A stretch of 64,000 nucleotides of DNA from Osedax fenrisi (GCA_964019155.1 OZ025242.1:3813964-3877963); one strand, 5' to 3'; positions 1-11,447 are shown, numbered from the stretch's first letter. The notes: generated by a model not told the origin, from the sequence alone. Translations and numbers: made by a program.

Positions 1-390
1 TTACTATTAATAATATATAAATTACCATTAATACATATACATATCCTATAGTTAATATTTATCTAATACCCCTATTCGAAATAATTAATAATAATAAAGG
101 AAATGTGGGTAATACGGACCAGTACGATATCTCTGTGAATATTGTTCAAATCATAAACAAAATATATACAAGATTAAGTAAGATATTTATATTAAATTAA
201 ATTAATGCGATTTTTTATTTTTACAATTGCATTCATACATTTAATAATAATATGTATATCAAAAATTAATTTACAAATAAAAATTTATTAAATAATAATT
301 TAGTTAACTTTCATTTTCGTTAATAATACAACAATTAATTAAATATTTTAAAGCACCATTGGAAATATTAATTAAATAAGAAGAATATAA

Positions 391-700
391 ATGTCTAACA
401 TGCCTACTTTATATTCAATATTGAGTGCGTTGGTGGATTCATTAGCAGGTGTAATACAAGTTTGCAATACGGACATACTAAAATTCGTATACTATGGGCA
501 TGGTCAATGAAACTTCTTTACTCCAGATTACTATTTTAGATATACTATCAGTGATACTTGCGACGTTGTATGTGTATTCAGTGTATACATGTTATACCAT
601 CGATATAAAGAAAGTAGGTGTATTCATACTATATTTCTTTATATCGATGATTCATTCATATATGCATTTATATGATAGATCAACATTTGTGAGTGAGTGA
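391..700 (+). other. Two overlapping small ORFs, coding status unknown
   Basis: A 39-codon ORF (391-510, starting MSNMPTLYSIL) overlaps a 68-codon ORF (494-700, starting MGMVNETSLLQ) in another frame. The second is hydrophobic near its middle, which could be a membrane segment. Both are kept in copy B (46070-46189 and 46173-46379) with one or two changes, but the two copies are so alike here that conservation says little. The second ORF contains a perfect inverted repeat (598-649), which argues against simple coding use. No family is recognised. Confidence 0.15.
598..649. repeat. Inverted repeat, 16-bp perfect arms
   Basis: CATCGATATAAAGAAA at 598-613 is the exact reverse complement of 634-649, with a 20-nt loop. 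The same arm sequence is found at 24951-24966 in the unduplicated middle of the window, and in copy B at 46277-46328. Confidence 0.8.
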
Positions 701-710
701 TTTAATAAAT

Positions 711-764
711 CTGTGTGTACATTATTATCATAGAAATTACAATTAGGTAAGTCTATATATATAA

Positions 765-800
<36 letters not shown>

Positions 801-1046
801 ATGTGTGTGTGTTTGTATTTACACCGTAAATGGTATATGTGTATGTGTTGATATGTGTATATCTATCAATGGCTGCGTTAATATATGTATCCAAATGTAA
901 GTGACACCGTTGCCCCTCTATAGTATAGAGTATATACCACAACACCATAACAACAATACTCTTTTGTTTGTGCACGTGATGATATAGCAGATTTCATAAC
1001 AAAAAATTAAACAATGAACCATATGTAGGGTAAATGCTTTCTGCGC

Positions 1047-1100
<54 letters not shown>

Positions 1101-1711
1101 ATGAGAAGAGTGTGATCATAGATTTGTATGTTACCTTGTAAACTATAAATATATGGGTGTAATCAACGGGTAGTTGTGATCTGGTGATCTTGTTGATCAA
1201 ACATTAATATCTTTTAGAATTAGGTATATATATAAATATCGATAGTTAATAATGATAATTATAAATATGTTTATAAATCGATGTTTAAGTTGTACGCTAT
1301 GTCTGTTATCTTCAATATAATCAGCCGATATATTATTAATTAGATATAATTAATATAGATTACCAATTATTAATATTTAACTAAAAAAATGGAAATATTA
1401 TTTAAACATATATTATACATAGTTTATATGATATACCTATCGGTTACACTTATATAGATTAACTGTTTATTCTTAAATATTATATATTTTATTATTTACT
1501 ATTATAACTTCTAATATTCAATTTACTATATTATAATATAGTAGTATTTTTATCACTAAATAATTATTATAATAAAATTAACAATTCAACTTTTGATTTA
1601 GGTATCATATTTAACATATATGATAATATATAAAATAAAGAATATTAGGTATATGGTAAATAATATTTACTAAATACATTTAATCATAGATGTAATAAAA
1701 TATATAGGCAT

Positions 1712-1746
<35 letters not shown>

Positions 1747-4700
1747 TATATACAATACATTTTGTTAATATTACCTATTTAATACAATATACAAAAATAG
1801 AAACGTGTTATTAGGCATATATTATATAGTCATATATGGTTATAGACTACTGGTATGTAAATAAATTACTTCATAGGTAAATAAATTACTTCCTATATAA
1901 TTATATTAATGCCTTCATGTTTAATCCCATACCTACCGGTCTACTAGAGCCATTGACATACATAACATAATAAACACAAACACACACACACACCTATATT
2001 ATGATTATATAGTATATAATATATACTATATATCATTAATGTAACATAGTATCGAAGTTTTTGCGAAGCCAGGACTTTGATATTATGTATTCGTTTCTTA
2101 TAATTAGCTGATCTACCCATATAAGCTGATCTAAAATATATGGCGGAGCATATATACATATCTGTATATGCCCCACATGTATATGAATTCATATATGAAT
2201 AGTTTGAGTATAATTTTTAAATAAAAATCCTATAGTTTATTTTTTGTATTTGTTATTTGTTAAAAATATCGCTAAAATTCATTCATATAGAATCATTTAT
2301 CTATTAACAATACAATATATATAACATATACATATACTGTACGAATCAATTAATATACATTGTTTGTAAAGAATAATTAGGAATTAGAAATATTAATATT
2401 TATTTTGAAATTATTGATACTATAATTTGTCATCATAGATGGCGATAGCTACATAGATACATAATTTCAATTATTTGTTATAAAGGAAGAGTTTATCAAT
2501 ATTCCATGTAGTTCAAAATATACCCAGGAGTATACATTTCCACACTATTTTCTATATATGTGAGCGTGTTGACAGGAAGTAGAAGTTTTAAAATTACGGG
2601 TTAGATATTTCGGAAAACACTGTGTTTTAATGATTTTTATCCTAGGATTTTTATTATAGTATTATTTTTTATTTCCTACATCCGTGTAAATATTTATTTA
2701 TTAAATGTTTGTGATGTTGTCAAATATTAGATATGTATTATTTCTCGAAAATATTCTTGTTATATGCTGACCGTACATGTATTTATCTATAGGTATATAT
2801 CATATTATATAGATACAAATATACATATATGTACTATATATATACAAATATACTATAGTATATAGTATACCTATTCATATTTGTATTATTTATCCTATAT
2901 GAATATTGTTTGTGATATTATCATAATAATTATGTTTATAACCACCTAAATATATTTTATTTTTAGTATGGCGAGAGAAATCAATGAATCATCCGAACTA
3001 TGACGAATGCAATTATAAAGATCAAAAACAAAGCAAAGTGGGGAAATGTAATAAAGAAGACAATTGTTATCTAAATTAAAGATTAGTAATATTAACAAAA
3101 GTATAATTAATTATATATAGGTATATAATTATATATATATTAAATATTAAATATTATATAAATATATATAATATCATTTTAATATTCTAACTACAGTTAA
3201 ATGATTCGGTTATCTATATATATACTCAGTTAAATATTTTATTAAACTTAAATTAATCAAAATTATATAGGAAATATAAACCTATTTTTATATAAATATA
3301 GTTTAAATAGAAATAAAATTGAGTTTTTTTATAAATAGTGACAATATAATATTGAATATAATATAAAATACATTATAAAATAGTAATATGATTATATGAA
3401 ATCCTATATTATAAACAAGAATATATTTTTAAATACAAATATTACAATTTGAAAAATAAAATATTCATATACAAACAACATTTTATAAAATAATAATATA
3501 TAATATTATAAAATCAGAGATCAATTCTACAAATATTGTGTCTATAAATATAATGTATTTTTGTTATATTTAAAAAAAAATTATTTTACAACAAATACTG
3601 GAAAAATAGTTTGATAAAAATTATAAAATCCCAATACTAAAATTGATTCCAACCAATTAAAACTTTATGATCATAATTATTCTATTAAAATGTTCGTTAA
3701 ATAATATTATATTATATAATATATACAATTTATTGACAAGTTGATTTAAATAGTTAAAATGAGTAGACACCTTTTTATTTATTTAATTGTTTTTAATAAT
3801 TCTATTATTACATATTTAACTATATTAATTGTATCAAATTGTATTAATTAGCTATACAATATGTATGTATATGTAATTTTATCATACAATTTGTATATAT
3901 ATATATATGTAGGTATATAATGGTAAATGTTATTAATATAATGAAATTAATAATACATAAATTAAAACACAAATAAATATGAATATAAAGTAATAAATGT
4001 AAATATGTTGTAGATAACTGTAAACGAGTAAATATTATTTAATAAATTTAGTTTTCAATTTTAACTATTATAATAACCGAAACTTTGTTTAATAATAGTT
4101 TAAATTTAGATAATTATAATCATATCTCTACTATAAATTCAACATTTATATTGATTAAACCATGTAGAGAGTATAACGACAACTTGAATAACATAAAATA
4201 TAGTTTATTGTGTTAATATACCCAGTCATTACTCTACTTTTTACACAATTGCAAGAGAAACCTTACCAACATTTTCATACATTCCACTATATATAATATT
4301 ACCATATAGGAAAACTATTTGTTATAATATTATATATATATATATGTATATTTCTTGATAATTAAAATATGCGTATTTATTATTATAAGAAATTCTCTCA
4401 ATTATTTGAGATAAAATCATAAAATATAATTTTTAAATTATAATATAGTAAGAATAATAATAATATATTAATATTATAACATTGTATTCAATATATTAAT
4501 ATTCAATTCACTAATAATTATTATCATAATAATTAAATAAATATAATTTATTATTATTACATGAATATTAATAAATAAATTAATAAATCACTCACATAAC
4601 TTAGGTATAATATATAATATCATATTAATAATATCGTAAGAGTTCTGTAATATACTTCATTTACCTCCTAAATACTATAATAAATATATGTGTACAATGA

Positions 4701-5549
4701 TTAAGAATTAATAGAATGATATGTATGCACATAATTTTATATTTTTTAAATAAACGGTGACAATAATTATTTTATAATTATATAAAAATATTATAATTAC
4801 ATGTATATATAATAAATGTATGCTATTTAGTAAATAGTATTTACGTGATATTATAATTACATATTATTTTTAATTGATTACTAATTGTTCAGTTAACATA
4901 ATTTCAATTAATTTTATATATGTAATTATATTGAATTATTGACTTTTACAGTATAAATTATTGGTACTATAAAAGAGATTTTATTAAATATTTGATAATT
5001 TGGACTTCTTAATAATTATAGTACCTAATTATTTTAGTTTAATATGGAAAAGTGTGGATAGAGTACTATATATGATATAATTATCATTTTTTAAATTCCC
5101 ATACATGTATATTTAATTATTGGTTTTTGTGTTATTTTGGTTATTGTGTTTTTAGGTTTTTTTGCTTTTCAAATTTGTATTAGATTATTGTGTTATTTTA
5201 TGTTATTTGGATATTTTGAATGTTTCCTAGATTTTGAATATATTTAATTAATATATTTAACAAATATCACTATATATAATATATAGAAACTATATACTGG
5301 ATAATAATTATATAATATATATTAATTATTAAATAAAATCAAAACCTAAAACCAAAATCAAACACAAATATAAAGCAAATCCAATATTATCGGTTATTAC
5401 GTAAAATATATATAGGTTATTAAAAACTATTATAGGATTTATGTTTTAATATAAAGTTGAAATAAGTTGAAATTATAAATATTTAATCAAATTAATACAA
5501 ATTGTAAATTTGATTGATATGAAATATAATATATATTTATATATATATA

Positions 5550-5551
<2 letters not shown>
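711..5551. other. AT-rich non-coding stretch of copy A
   Basis: No convincing gene. It holds (TA)n runs near 765-797, 1049-1088 and 1714-1742, short (TG)n next to them, and many short ATT/TAA-type repeats. The only tiny ORF of note (about 2969-3003, after a T-rich AG) is too short to support. Bases 4205-4350 and 4940-5240 are diverged relatives of 12240-12360 and 12740-13000, which marks an older duplication inside the copy. Confidence 0.7.

Positions 5552-5624
<73 letters not shown>
5552..5624. repeat. (TA)n microsatellite
   Basis: A 73-bp uninterrupted TA run that borders the 2.1-kb array. The matching run in copy B (about 51305-51333) is only about 29 bp, so this locus is length-variable between the copies. 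Confidence 0.95.
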
Positions 5625-5625
<1 letters not shown>

Positions 5626-5628
<3 letters not shown>

Positions 5629-5711
5629 AACGTAGTATTACAGTTTGTATCTATTTGTATATTTCGGTTCTACTTTTGCGCTGTGTCTCTTGTAATGCCG
5701 ATACTTCAATA
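5626..5711 (-). other. Exon-like segment flanking the array
   Basis: On the minus strand the S module ends in GGAG and is followed here by a stretch that can be read IEVSALQETQRKSRTEIYK then stop. The related segment at 10775-10862 reads IEVSALGETQRKSITEIYKE and stays open into the (TA)n run; copy B has it at 51335-51420. It sits where the C-terminal piece of the acidic gene sits in other units, directly after an AG. It may be an alternative last exon or only a relic. No family is recognised. Confidence 0.2.
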
Positions 5712-6636
5712 TCTCCATGGGGGTTCTGTCCACCAGGGTGTGTGTGAGGTGTTAGTGGGGGGGGGGGGGTAATGGTGTATAGGTGTGGACAAATTGTAGT
5801 TAATATCACAGATTAGTTATTATCATGTTCCACTTTAGGTGTTCCCTACACTTAAGCTGGTTATTCATCAGGTTCCTTTAGTACATTTGTGAATTTATGT
5901 AAGAAATGCAAATTCACCTGACCGCCTGTATTCAGTCTTGATATGTTGAACCTGAGATATTAACTTATCATGACTGAATGCTGGTGTCTAGAGGAATTTG
6001 GTGGATTTATTCAAGACAATCAGCACATGATGGTAGTAAAGTAATCAAGTATATACCATAACCCTATCTAAGGTATCGTTTTTCTTATAATATTATCAGA
6101 CATATATCCTATTAATAGGCCATTACTATCCATTCTCCAGGGAGTATAAAAATGTATCTCTCATAATAGATGGCCTAGTCTCTGATTATCTCAGAAGTAA
6201 TTTGTATATTATTTACACTAGTGTAATTATTATTTGTATATTATTAAAATATATATAAATAATTAATATTCATATGTATGTATATAATTAAATTTCAGAA
6301 TGGTTTATTTACTAAATATTAATTTTCCTATATTCCTGAAGATTTCTGTACTTGTTATTGTGTTATACTTGGATTTCTGATGACATTACTACCATTGTTT
6401 TCTTAGGAGTACCTTCTTCTTCAACATCAGATTGATCAATAACATTGGATGTATTCTGTGTCGTGTATAAAAGTCAATTAAATAATTTAGTAATTACCCA
6501 AATATATATATTAATTGTATATTGAATTATATATATATATATATAATTCTATTTCATAATCGTTTACTTTCCTAAATCGTAATATTCCTATACTCCTGAA
6601 GATTTCTGTACTTGTTATTGTGTTATACTTGGACTT
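5712..6636 (-). repeat. S module, 0.92 kb
   Basis: This segment separates the two gene pieces in the truncated units and recurs at 7814-8736, 51421-52340, 53517-54442 and 55619-56544. Shorter diverged forms begin at 10863 and 57721. On the minus strand it begins AAGTCCAAGTATAAC directly after a YAG. It ends with a poly-C run, CACTAAC, and then GGACAG, which resembles the 3' end of an intron. It contains two copies of the roughly 95-bp module described in the findings. No coding potential beyond that module is evident. Confidence 0.8.
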
Positions 6637-6793
6637 CTAGCGGAATTCCCGCGTACTATTCGTATCTATCCTATAGTAATCTGCGTAGTCCGATATGCGT
6701 GTCGTAGCCTGCTAGTGATTCATCACTCGTTGATCGGTTAGGGAACAGTTATTCGCTAGAATTGCAGCTGTTGGTCGCCCAGTCAGTATACAT
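6637..6793 (-). pseudogene. N-terminal piece of acidic protein gene, broken
   Basis: Starts at the same ATG as the full gene (MYTDW...). This copy has a GAA to TAA type change giving an early stop after NSCNSSE, and a one-base insertion in the GYEHTSDY region (157 nt where intact pieces have 156). Like all truncated pieces it ends REFR then TAG, where the full gene has CAG (Gln). It cannot make even the 51-residue peptide predicted from the copies in B. Confidence 0.7.
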
Positions 6794-6890
6794 TTCGCGG
6801 AACTCCGAGAAGGACGATGTCCGAGATGTACTGGGTCCTAGCAGTATACTTCCGATAACTTCCGACGGTAAACATTAGAGTTTAAATTTG

Positions 6891-7232
6891 TAGAATTCTA
6901 TAAGTTTATGTTACTAGAATAGAATTCTATAAGTTTTTTTTACTTGAATAGAATTCTGTAAGTTTATGTTACTTGAATAGAATTCTATAAGTTTATGTTA
7001 CTTGAATAGAATTCTATAGGTTTTTTTACTTGAATATAATTCTATAAGTTTTTTTACTTGAATATAATTCTATGTTTTTTTACTTGAATATAATTTTATA
7101 AGTTTTTTTACTTGAATAGAATTCTATAAGTTTATGTTATTTGAATAGGATTCTAAAAGTTTTTTTACTTGAATAGAATTCTATAAGTTTATGTTACTTG
7201 AATAGAATTCTATAAGTTTATGTTACTTGAAT
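6891..7232. repeat. GAATTC minisatellite, 12 copies
   Basis: Imperfect tandem repeats of 26-29 bp, consensus close to GAATTCTATAAGTTTATGTT followed by ACTTGAATA. A sub-type replaces ATGTT with a T-run. In gene orientation (minus strand) it lies about 0.1 kb upstream of the N-terminal ATG and about 0.14 kb downstream of the preceding C-terminal piece, so it occupies the promoter-side spacer of each unit. Confidence 0.9.
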
Positions 7233-7368
7233 TAAGTTTCTGTAATTTTTGAAATTTAGATATATATACGAAATATGAAATGAAATTGTACATTACTATG
7301 TTAAATTGTATATGTGATCATGGAGATCGATAATTGCATTAGTTATTACTACACCTTAAGAATGTGGC

Positions 7369-7812
7369 TTAATCTTGAAACTCACAACTCCAAGTGTTCA
7401 CCCCCAATGAACTGTTGTCGTTGGGCCCCACTTTCCAGATGATGTTCTCGAGTTTCGGAAACATGCGGTCGTAATCATCGTATCTGGATACTGCATTGAT
7501 GTCAAGGTCATCGTTGTCAAGGTCATATATCGAGTGGTCAGTACACAATTCACTAGTAGTAGCTGATGATACAGGGTAGTCAGTGTCGAGGTAACTGAGG
7601 AGATAACCTGGTTTTTGGGGGATGATTCCGCGTTTGTTAGAAATAACACTCGTTGTGGTGTGGTTGGAGCGGAAGTCACAGGCGAGATATTCCGATGTTG
7701 GAGGATCTGTGCCGATATTATTTTCTGTATCTGATATACGAGATACTAGGAATCTCGTTATCGGTGATGGTGAATCTGCCACACCGTTGTGGTCATCGTA
7801 CTCATTGCCAGT
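7369..7812 (-). pseudogene. C-terminal piece of acidic protein gene
   Basis: An open frame identical in protein sequence to the last half of the 265-aa ORF at 9383-10180. It runs from TGNEYDDHNG through ADSPSPITRF to the C-terminus SCEFQD and stop. The frame has no ATG start: the residue aligned with a possible start is a GTG (Val) in the full gene. It is open through the S-module junction (HGE before TGNEY) and could be a downstream exon if the CAG near the end of S is a splice acceptor. The same 137 residues are unchanged in A1, A2, B1, B2 and B3. Confidence 0.6.
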
Positions 7813-8736
7813 CTCTCCATGGGGGTTCTGTCCACCAGGGTGTGTGTGAGGTGTTAGTGGGGGGGGGGGTAATGGTGTATAGGTGTGGACAAATTGTAGT
7901 TAATATCACAGATTAGTTATTATCATGTTCCACTTTAGGTGTTCCCTACACTTAAGCTGGTTATTCATCAGGTTCCTTTAGTACATTTGTGAATTTATGT
8001 AAGAAATGCAAATTCACCTCACCGCCTGTATTCAGTCTTGATATGTTGAACCTGAGATATTAACTTATCATGACTGAATGCTGGTGTCTAGAGGAATTTG
8101 GTGGATTTATTCAAGACAATCAGCACATGATGGTAGTAAAGTAATCAAGTATATACCATAACCCTATCTAAGGTATCGTTTTTCTTATAATATTATCAGA
8201 CATATATCCTATTAATAGGCCATTACTATCCATTCTCCAGGGAGTATAAAAATGTATCTCTCATAATAGATGGCCTAGTCTCTGATTATCTCAGAAGTAA
8301 TTTGTATATTATTTACACTAGTGTAATTATTATTTGTATATTATTAAAATATATATAAATAATTAATATTCATATGTATGTATATAATTAAATTTCAGAA
8401 TGGTTTATTTACTAAATATTAATTTTCCTATATTCCTGAAGATTTCTGTACTTGTTATTGTGTTATACTTGGATTTCTGATGACATTACTACCATTGTTT
8501 TCTTAGGAGTACCTTCTTCTTCAACATCAGATTGATCAATAACATTGGATGTATTCTGTGTCATGTATAAAAGTCAATTAAATAATTTAGTAATTACCCA
8601 AATATATATATTAATTGTATATTGAATTATATATATATATATATAATTCTATTTCATAATCGTTTACTTTCCTAAATCGTAATATTCCTATACTCCTGAA
8701 GATTTCTGTACTTGTTATTGTGTTATACTTGGACTT

Positions 8737-8893
8737 CTAGCGGAATTCCCGCGTACTATTCGTATCTATCCTATAGTAATCTGCGTAGTCCGATATGCGT
8801 GTCGTAGCCTGCTAGTGATTCATCACTCGTTGATCGGTTAGGGAACAGTTCTTCGCTAGAATTGCAGCTGTTGGTCGCCCAGTCAGTATACAT
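8737..8893 (-). pseudogene. N-terminal piece of acidic protein gene, frameshifted
   Basis: Same position in the unit as 6637-6793. The early stop of A1 is absent (GAAGAA kept), but the one-base insertion in the GYEHTSDY region is shared with A1, giving 157 nt and a shifted frame. It is followed by the conserved TAG that replaces CAG after REFR. The shared insertion shows that A1 and A2 are closer to each other here than to B1-B3. Confidence 0.65.
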
Positions 8894-8990
8894 TTCGCGG
8901 AACTCCGAGAAGGACGATGTCCGAGATGTACTGGGTCCTAGCAGTATACTTCCGATAACTTCCGACGGTAAACATTAGAGTTTAAATTTG

Positions 8991-9247
8991 TAGAATTCTA
9001 TAAGTTTATGTTACTAGAATAGAATTCTATAAGTTTTTTTTACTTGAATAGAATTCTGTAAGTTTATGTTACTTGAATAGAATTCTATAAGTTTATGTTA
9101 CTTGAATAGAATTCTATAGGTTTTTTTACTTGAATATAATTCTATAAGTTTTTTTACTTGAATATAATTCTATGTTTTTTTACTTGAATATAATTTTATA
9201 AGTTTTTTTACTTGAATAGAATTCTATAAGTTTATGTTACTTGAATT
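8991..9247. repeat. GAATTC minisatellite, 9 copies
   Basis: Same repeat as 6891-7232 but lacking the last three copies, in effect the copies that follow the one ending in TTAT. It precedes the full-length gene on the plus strand, which places it 3' of that gene and 5' of the truncated piece at 8737-8893. Confidence 0.9.
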
Positions 9248-9382
9248 AAGTTTCTGTAATTTTTGAAATTTAGATATATATACGAAATTTGAAATGAAAT
9301 TGTACATTACTATGTTAAATTGTATATGTGATCATGGAGATCGATAATTGCATTAGTTATTACTACACCTTAAGAATGTGGC

Positions 9383-10180
9383 TTAATCTTGAAACTCACA
9401 ACTCCAAGTGTTCACCCCCAATGAACTGTTGTCGTTGGGCCCCACTTTCCAGATGATGTTCTCGAGTTTCGGAAACATGCGGTCGTAATCATCGTATCTG
9501 GATACTGCATTGATGTCAAGGTCATCGTTGTCAAGGTCATATATCGAGTGGTCAGTACACAATTCACTAGTAGTAGCTGATGATACAGGGTAGTCAGTGT
9601 CGAGGTAACTGAGGAGATAACCTGGTTTTTGGGGGATGATTCCGCGTTTGTTAGAAATAACACTCGTTGTGGTGTGGTTGGAGCGGAAGTCACAGGCGAG
9701 GTATTCCGATGTTGGAGGATCTGTGCCGATATTATTTTCTGTATCTGATATACGAGATACTAGGAATCTCGTTATCGGTGATGGTGAATCTGCCACACCG
9801 TTGTGGTCATCGTACTCATTGCCAGTCTGCCTGCTTCGGATGACGTCATAGTAATGGTCCGAAATATCTGTTGCATCGTCATCGTAATAGTCCGAGAGCC
9901 CGTAATAGGTTAACTCCCTGCTCTCGAACGATAGGTCGGTGCCGACTTCTGCAGACTCCTCGCCGTGTACGTACATCACGTACTTGGTGACAGCATCGTC
10001 TTCCTTGACATCCGGTATCGTCACCTGGCGGAATTCCCGCGTACTATTCGTATCTATCCTATAGTAATCTGCGTAGTCCGATGTGTGTTCGTAGCCTGCT
10101 AGTGATTCATCACTCGTTGATCGGTTAGGGAATAGTTCTTCGCTAGAATTGCAGCTGTTGATCACCCAGTCAGTATACAT
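9383..10180 (-). CDS. Unrecognised acidic Asp/Tyr-rich protein, 265 aa
   Basis: The only complete frame in the array: ATG at 10180, stop at 9383. The protein has no evident signal peptide or membrane segment. It is rich in Asp, Glu, Ser, Thr and Tyr, with clusters such as YYGLSDYYDDDATDISDHYY (about 115-125) and YDLDNDDLDINAVSRYDDYD in the C-terminal third. Cysteines are few. No domain is recognised. An in-frame TAA lies close upstream of the ATG, and the codons between are open (LLGTSTSRTSSFSEFREM), so the start is a choice: this ATG or an upstream exon joined after an AG. The 198-nt middle segment (66 codons) begins GTGACG after CAG and ends AGGCAG before ACTGG. It is therefore bounded like an intron yet open and divisible by three. 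In all other units S replaces exactly this segment. Function unknown; expression not shown. Confidence 0.5.
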   Translation of the reverse strand: MYTDWVINSCNSSEELFPNRSTSDESLAGYEHTSDYADYYRIDTNSTREFRQVTIPDVKEDDAVTKYVMYVHGEESAEVGTDLSFESRELTYYGLSDYYDDDATDISDHYYDVIRSRQTGNEYDDHNGVADSPSPITRFLVSRISDTENNIGTDPPTSEYLACDFRSNHTTTSVISNKRGIIPQKPGYLLSYLDTDYPVSSATTSELCTDHSIYDLDNDDLDINAVSRYDDYDRMFPKLENIIWKVGPNDNSSLGVNTWSCEFQD

Positions 10181-10273
10181 TTCGCGGAACTCCGAGAAGG
10201 ACGATGTCCGAGATGTACTGGTTCCTAGCAGTATACTTCCGACAACTTCCGACAGTAAACATTAGAGTTTAAA

Positions 10274-10718
10274 TTTGTATTCATTAATAAAATATGAAAT
10301 ATATACATTTCGTCTAATACTACTTATTTTAAATGTGGTGACAAGAAGTTTATTTAAATTATCTAGATTAATTAACAAGTCATTAAATATTTATAATATT
10401 TATGAGTTTAAATACTAATGAAATTCTGATTTTTTGTAATTAAATAATAAATATAAATATATTTATTATTTTGAAATAAAAAACTAATCATAAATACAAT
10501 TATAACTAGATGCGAATATGTGGTCAACATAACTCTAGGTTATTACAACCTTGGGGATTAATCTAATAATATTAAAATTATAAATCATACAAAGATAAAT
10601 ACATAATTATTTATCTTTATAATGATACATATATATTTATAGAATATTTAATCGAATTAGTAAATTTGAAAATTTGATTGATATGATAAATTTATATATA
10701 ATATATATTTAAATGAAT

Positions 10719-10774
<56 letters not shown>
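10274..10774. other. AT-rich spacer with old repeat and (TA)n
   Basis: No gene. Bases about 10280-10560 are a diverged relative of 13250-13510, sharing ACTAGATGCGAATAT and GGTCAACATAACT. Bases 10640-10690 resemble 5475-5530. A (TA)n run occupies 10721-10774. Confidence 0.6.
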
Positions 10775-10780
<6 letters not shown>

Positions 10781-10862
10781 ACGTAGTATTACAGTTCGTA
10801 TCTCTTTGTATATTTCGGTTATACTTTTGCGTTGTGTTTCACCTAATGCCGATACTTCAATC
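10775..10862 (-). other. Exon-like segment next to diverged S module
   Basis: Relative of 5626-5711. On the minus strand, after GGAGAG, it reads IEVSALGETQRKSITEIYKE without the stop seen in the other copies and runs on into (TA)n, so it has no clean end. Coding use is uncertain. Confidence 0.2.
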
Positions 10863-11446
10863 TCTCCATGGGGGTTCTGTCCACCAGGGTGTGTGAGGTG
10901 TTAGTGGGGAGGGGGGGTAATGGTGTATCGGTGTGGACAAATTGTAGTTATTATAACAGATTGGTATTATCATGTTCCACTCTAAGTGTTCCATACACTT
11001 AAGCTGGTATTCATTAGGTTCCTTTAGTGCATTTGTGATTTTATGTAATAAACGCCCCCTAATTCACCTCACCGTCTGTATTCAGTCTTGATATGTTGAA
11101 CCTAAGATATTAACTTATCATGACTGAAGGCAGGTGTCTAAAGGAATGTGGGGGATTTATTCAAGACAATCAGCACATGATGGTAGTAAAGTAATCAAGT
11201 ATATACCATGACCCTATCTAAGGTATCGTTTTTCTCATAATATTATCAGACTTGTCCTATTAATAGGCCATTATTACCCATTCTCCAGGGAGTATAAAAA
11301 TACATCTCTCATAATAGATGTCCTAGTCTCTGATTATCTCAGAAGTAATTTGTATATTATTTACACTAGTGTAATTATTATTTGTATATTATTAAAATAT
11401 ATATTAATAATGAATATTCATATGTATATATATATATATATATATA
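10863..11446 (-). repeat. Diverged S module A3
   Basis: Starts with the same TCTCCATGGGGGTTC boundary but differs from the array S modules at many sites and lacks the second internal module. Instead of joining the acidic gene piece it runs into the C-terminal frame of a second unknown gene (11448-11696). The copy B equivalent begins at 57721. Confidence 0.75.
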
Positions 11447-11447
11447 A

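Larger units (their letters stand above)
5712..7813 (-). repeat. 2.1-kb array unit A1
   Basis: A 2102-bp unit defined by recurrence of TCTCCATGGGGGTTC at 5712 and 7814. Read on the plus strand it contains the S module (5712-6636), the N-terminal gene piece (6637-6793), a leader, a 12-copy minisatellite (6891-7232), about 140 bp of spacer, and the C-terminal gene piece (7369-7812). The same order is found in B1, B2 and B3. Nearly every base is shared between units, so they have been duplicated or homogenised recently. Confidence 0.9.
7814..10273 (-). repeat. Array unit A2, containing the full-length gene
   Basis: Begins like A1: S module (7814-8736), N-terminal piece (8737-8893), minisatellite (8991-9247, only 9 copies). 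After the C-terminal region it continues into the middle and N-terminal parts of the gene (9829-10180) and a leader to about 10273, instead of jumping to another S module. It therefore holds one truncated N-terminal piece and one complete gene. This looks like the junction between the array and the founder copy. Confidence 0.85.

Noticed and set aside
652..1200. ORFs with long IYIYIY tracts, here and at 10713, 15539, 21771, 43921, 44828 and 46431
   Set aside because: They are translations of (TA)n microsatellites; length varies between copies A and B and composition is not protein-like.
2971..3003. Short ORF after TTTTATTTTTAG (MAREINESSEL) as an exon
   Set aside because: Eleven codons only, identical in both copies because the region is nearly identical throughout; no other support.
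7398..7916. Overlapping ORFs on both strands inside the C-terminal gene piece (93, 75 and 87 codons) and their equivalents in the other units
   Set aside because: Shadows of the 265-aa frame; rich in Thr or with abrupt ends in the S module, and explained by the GC-richer composition.
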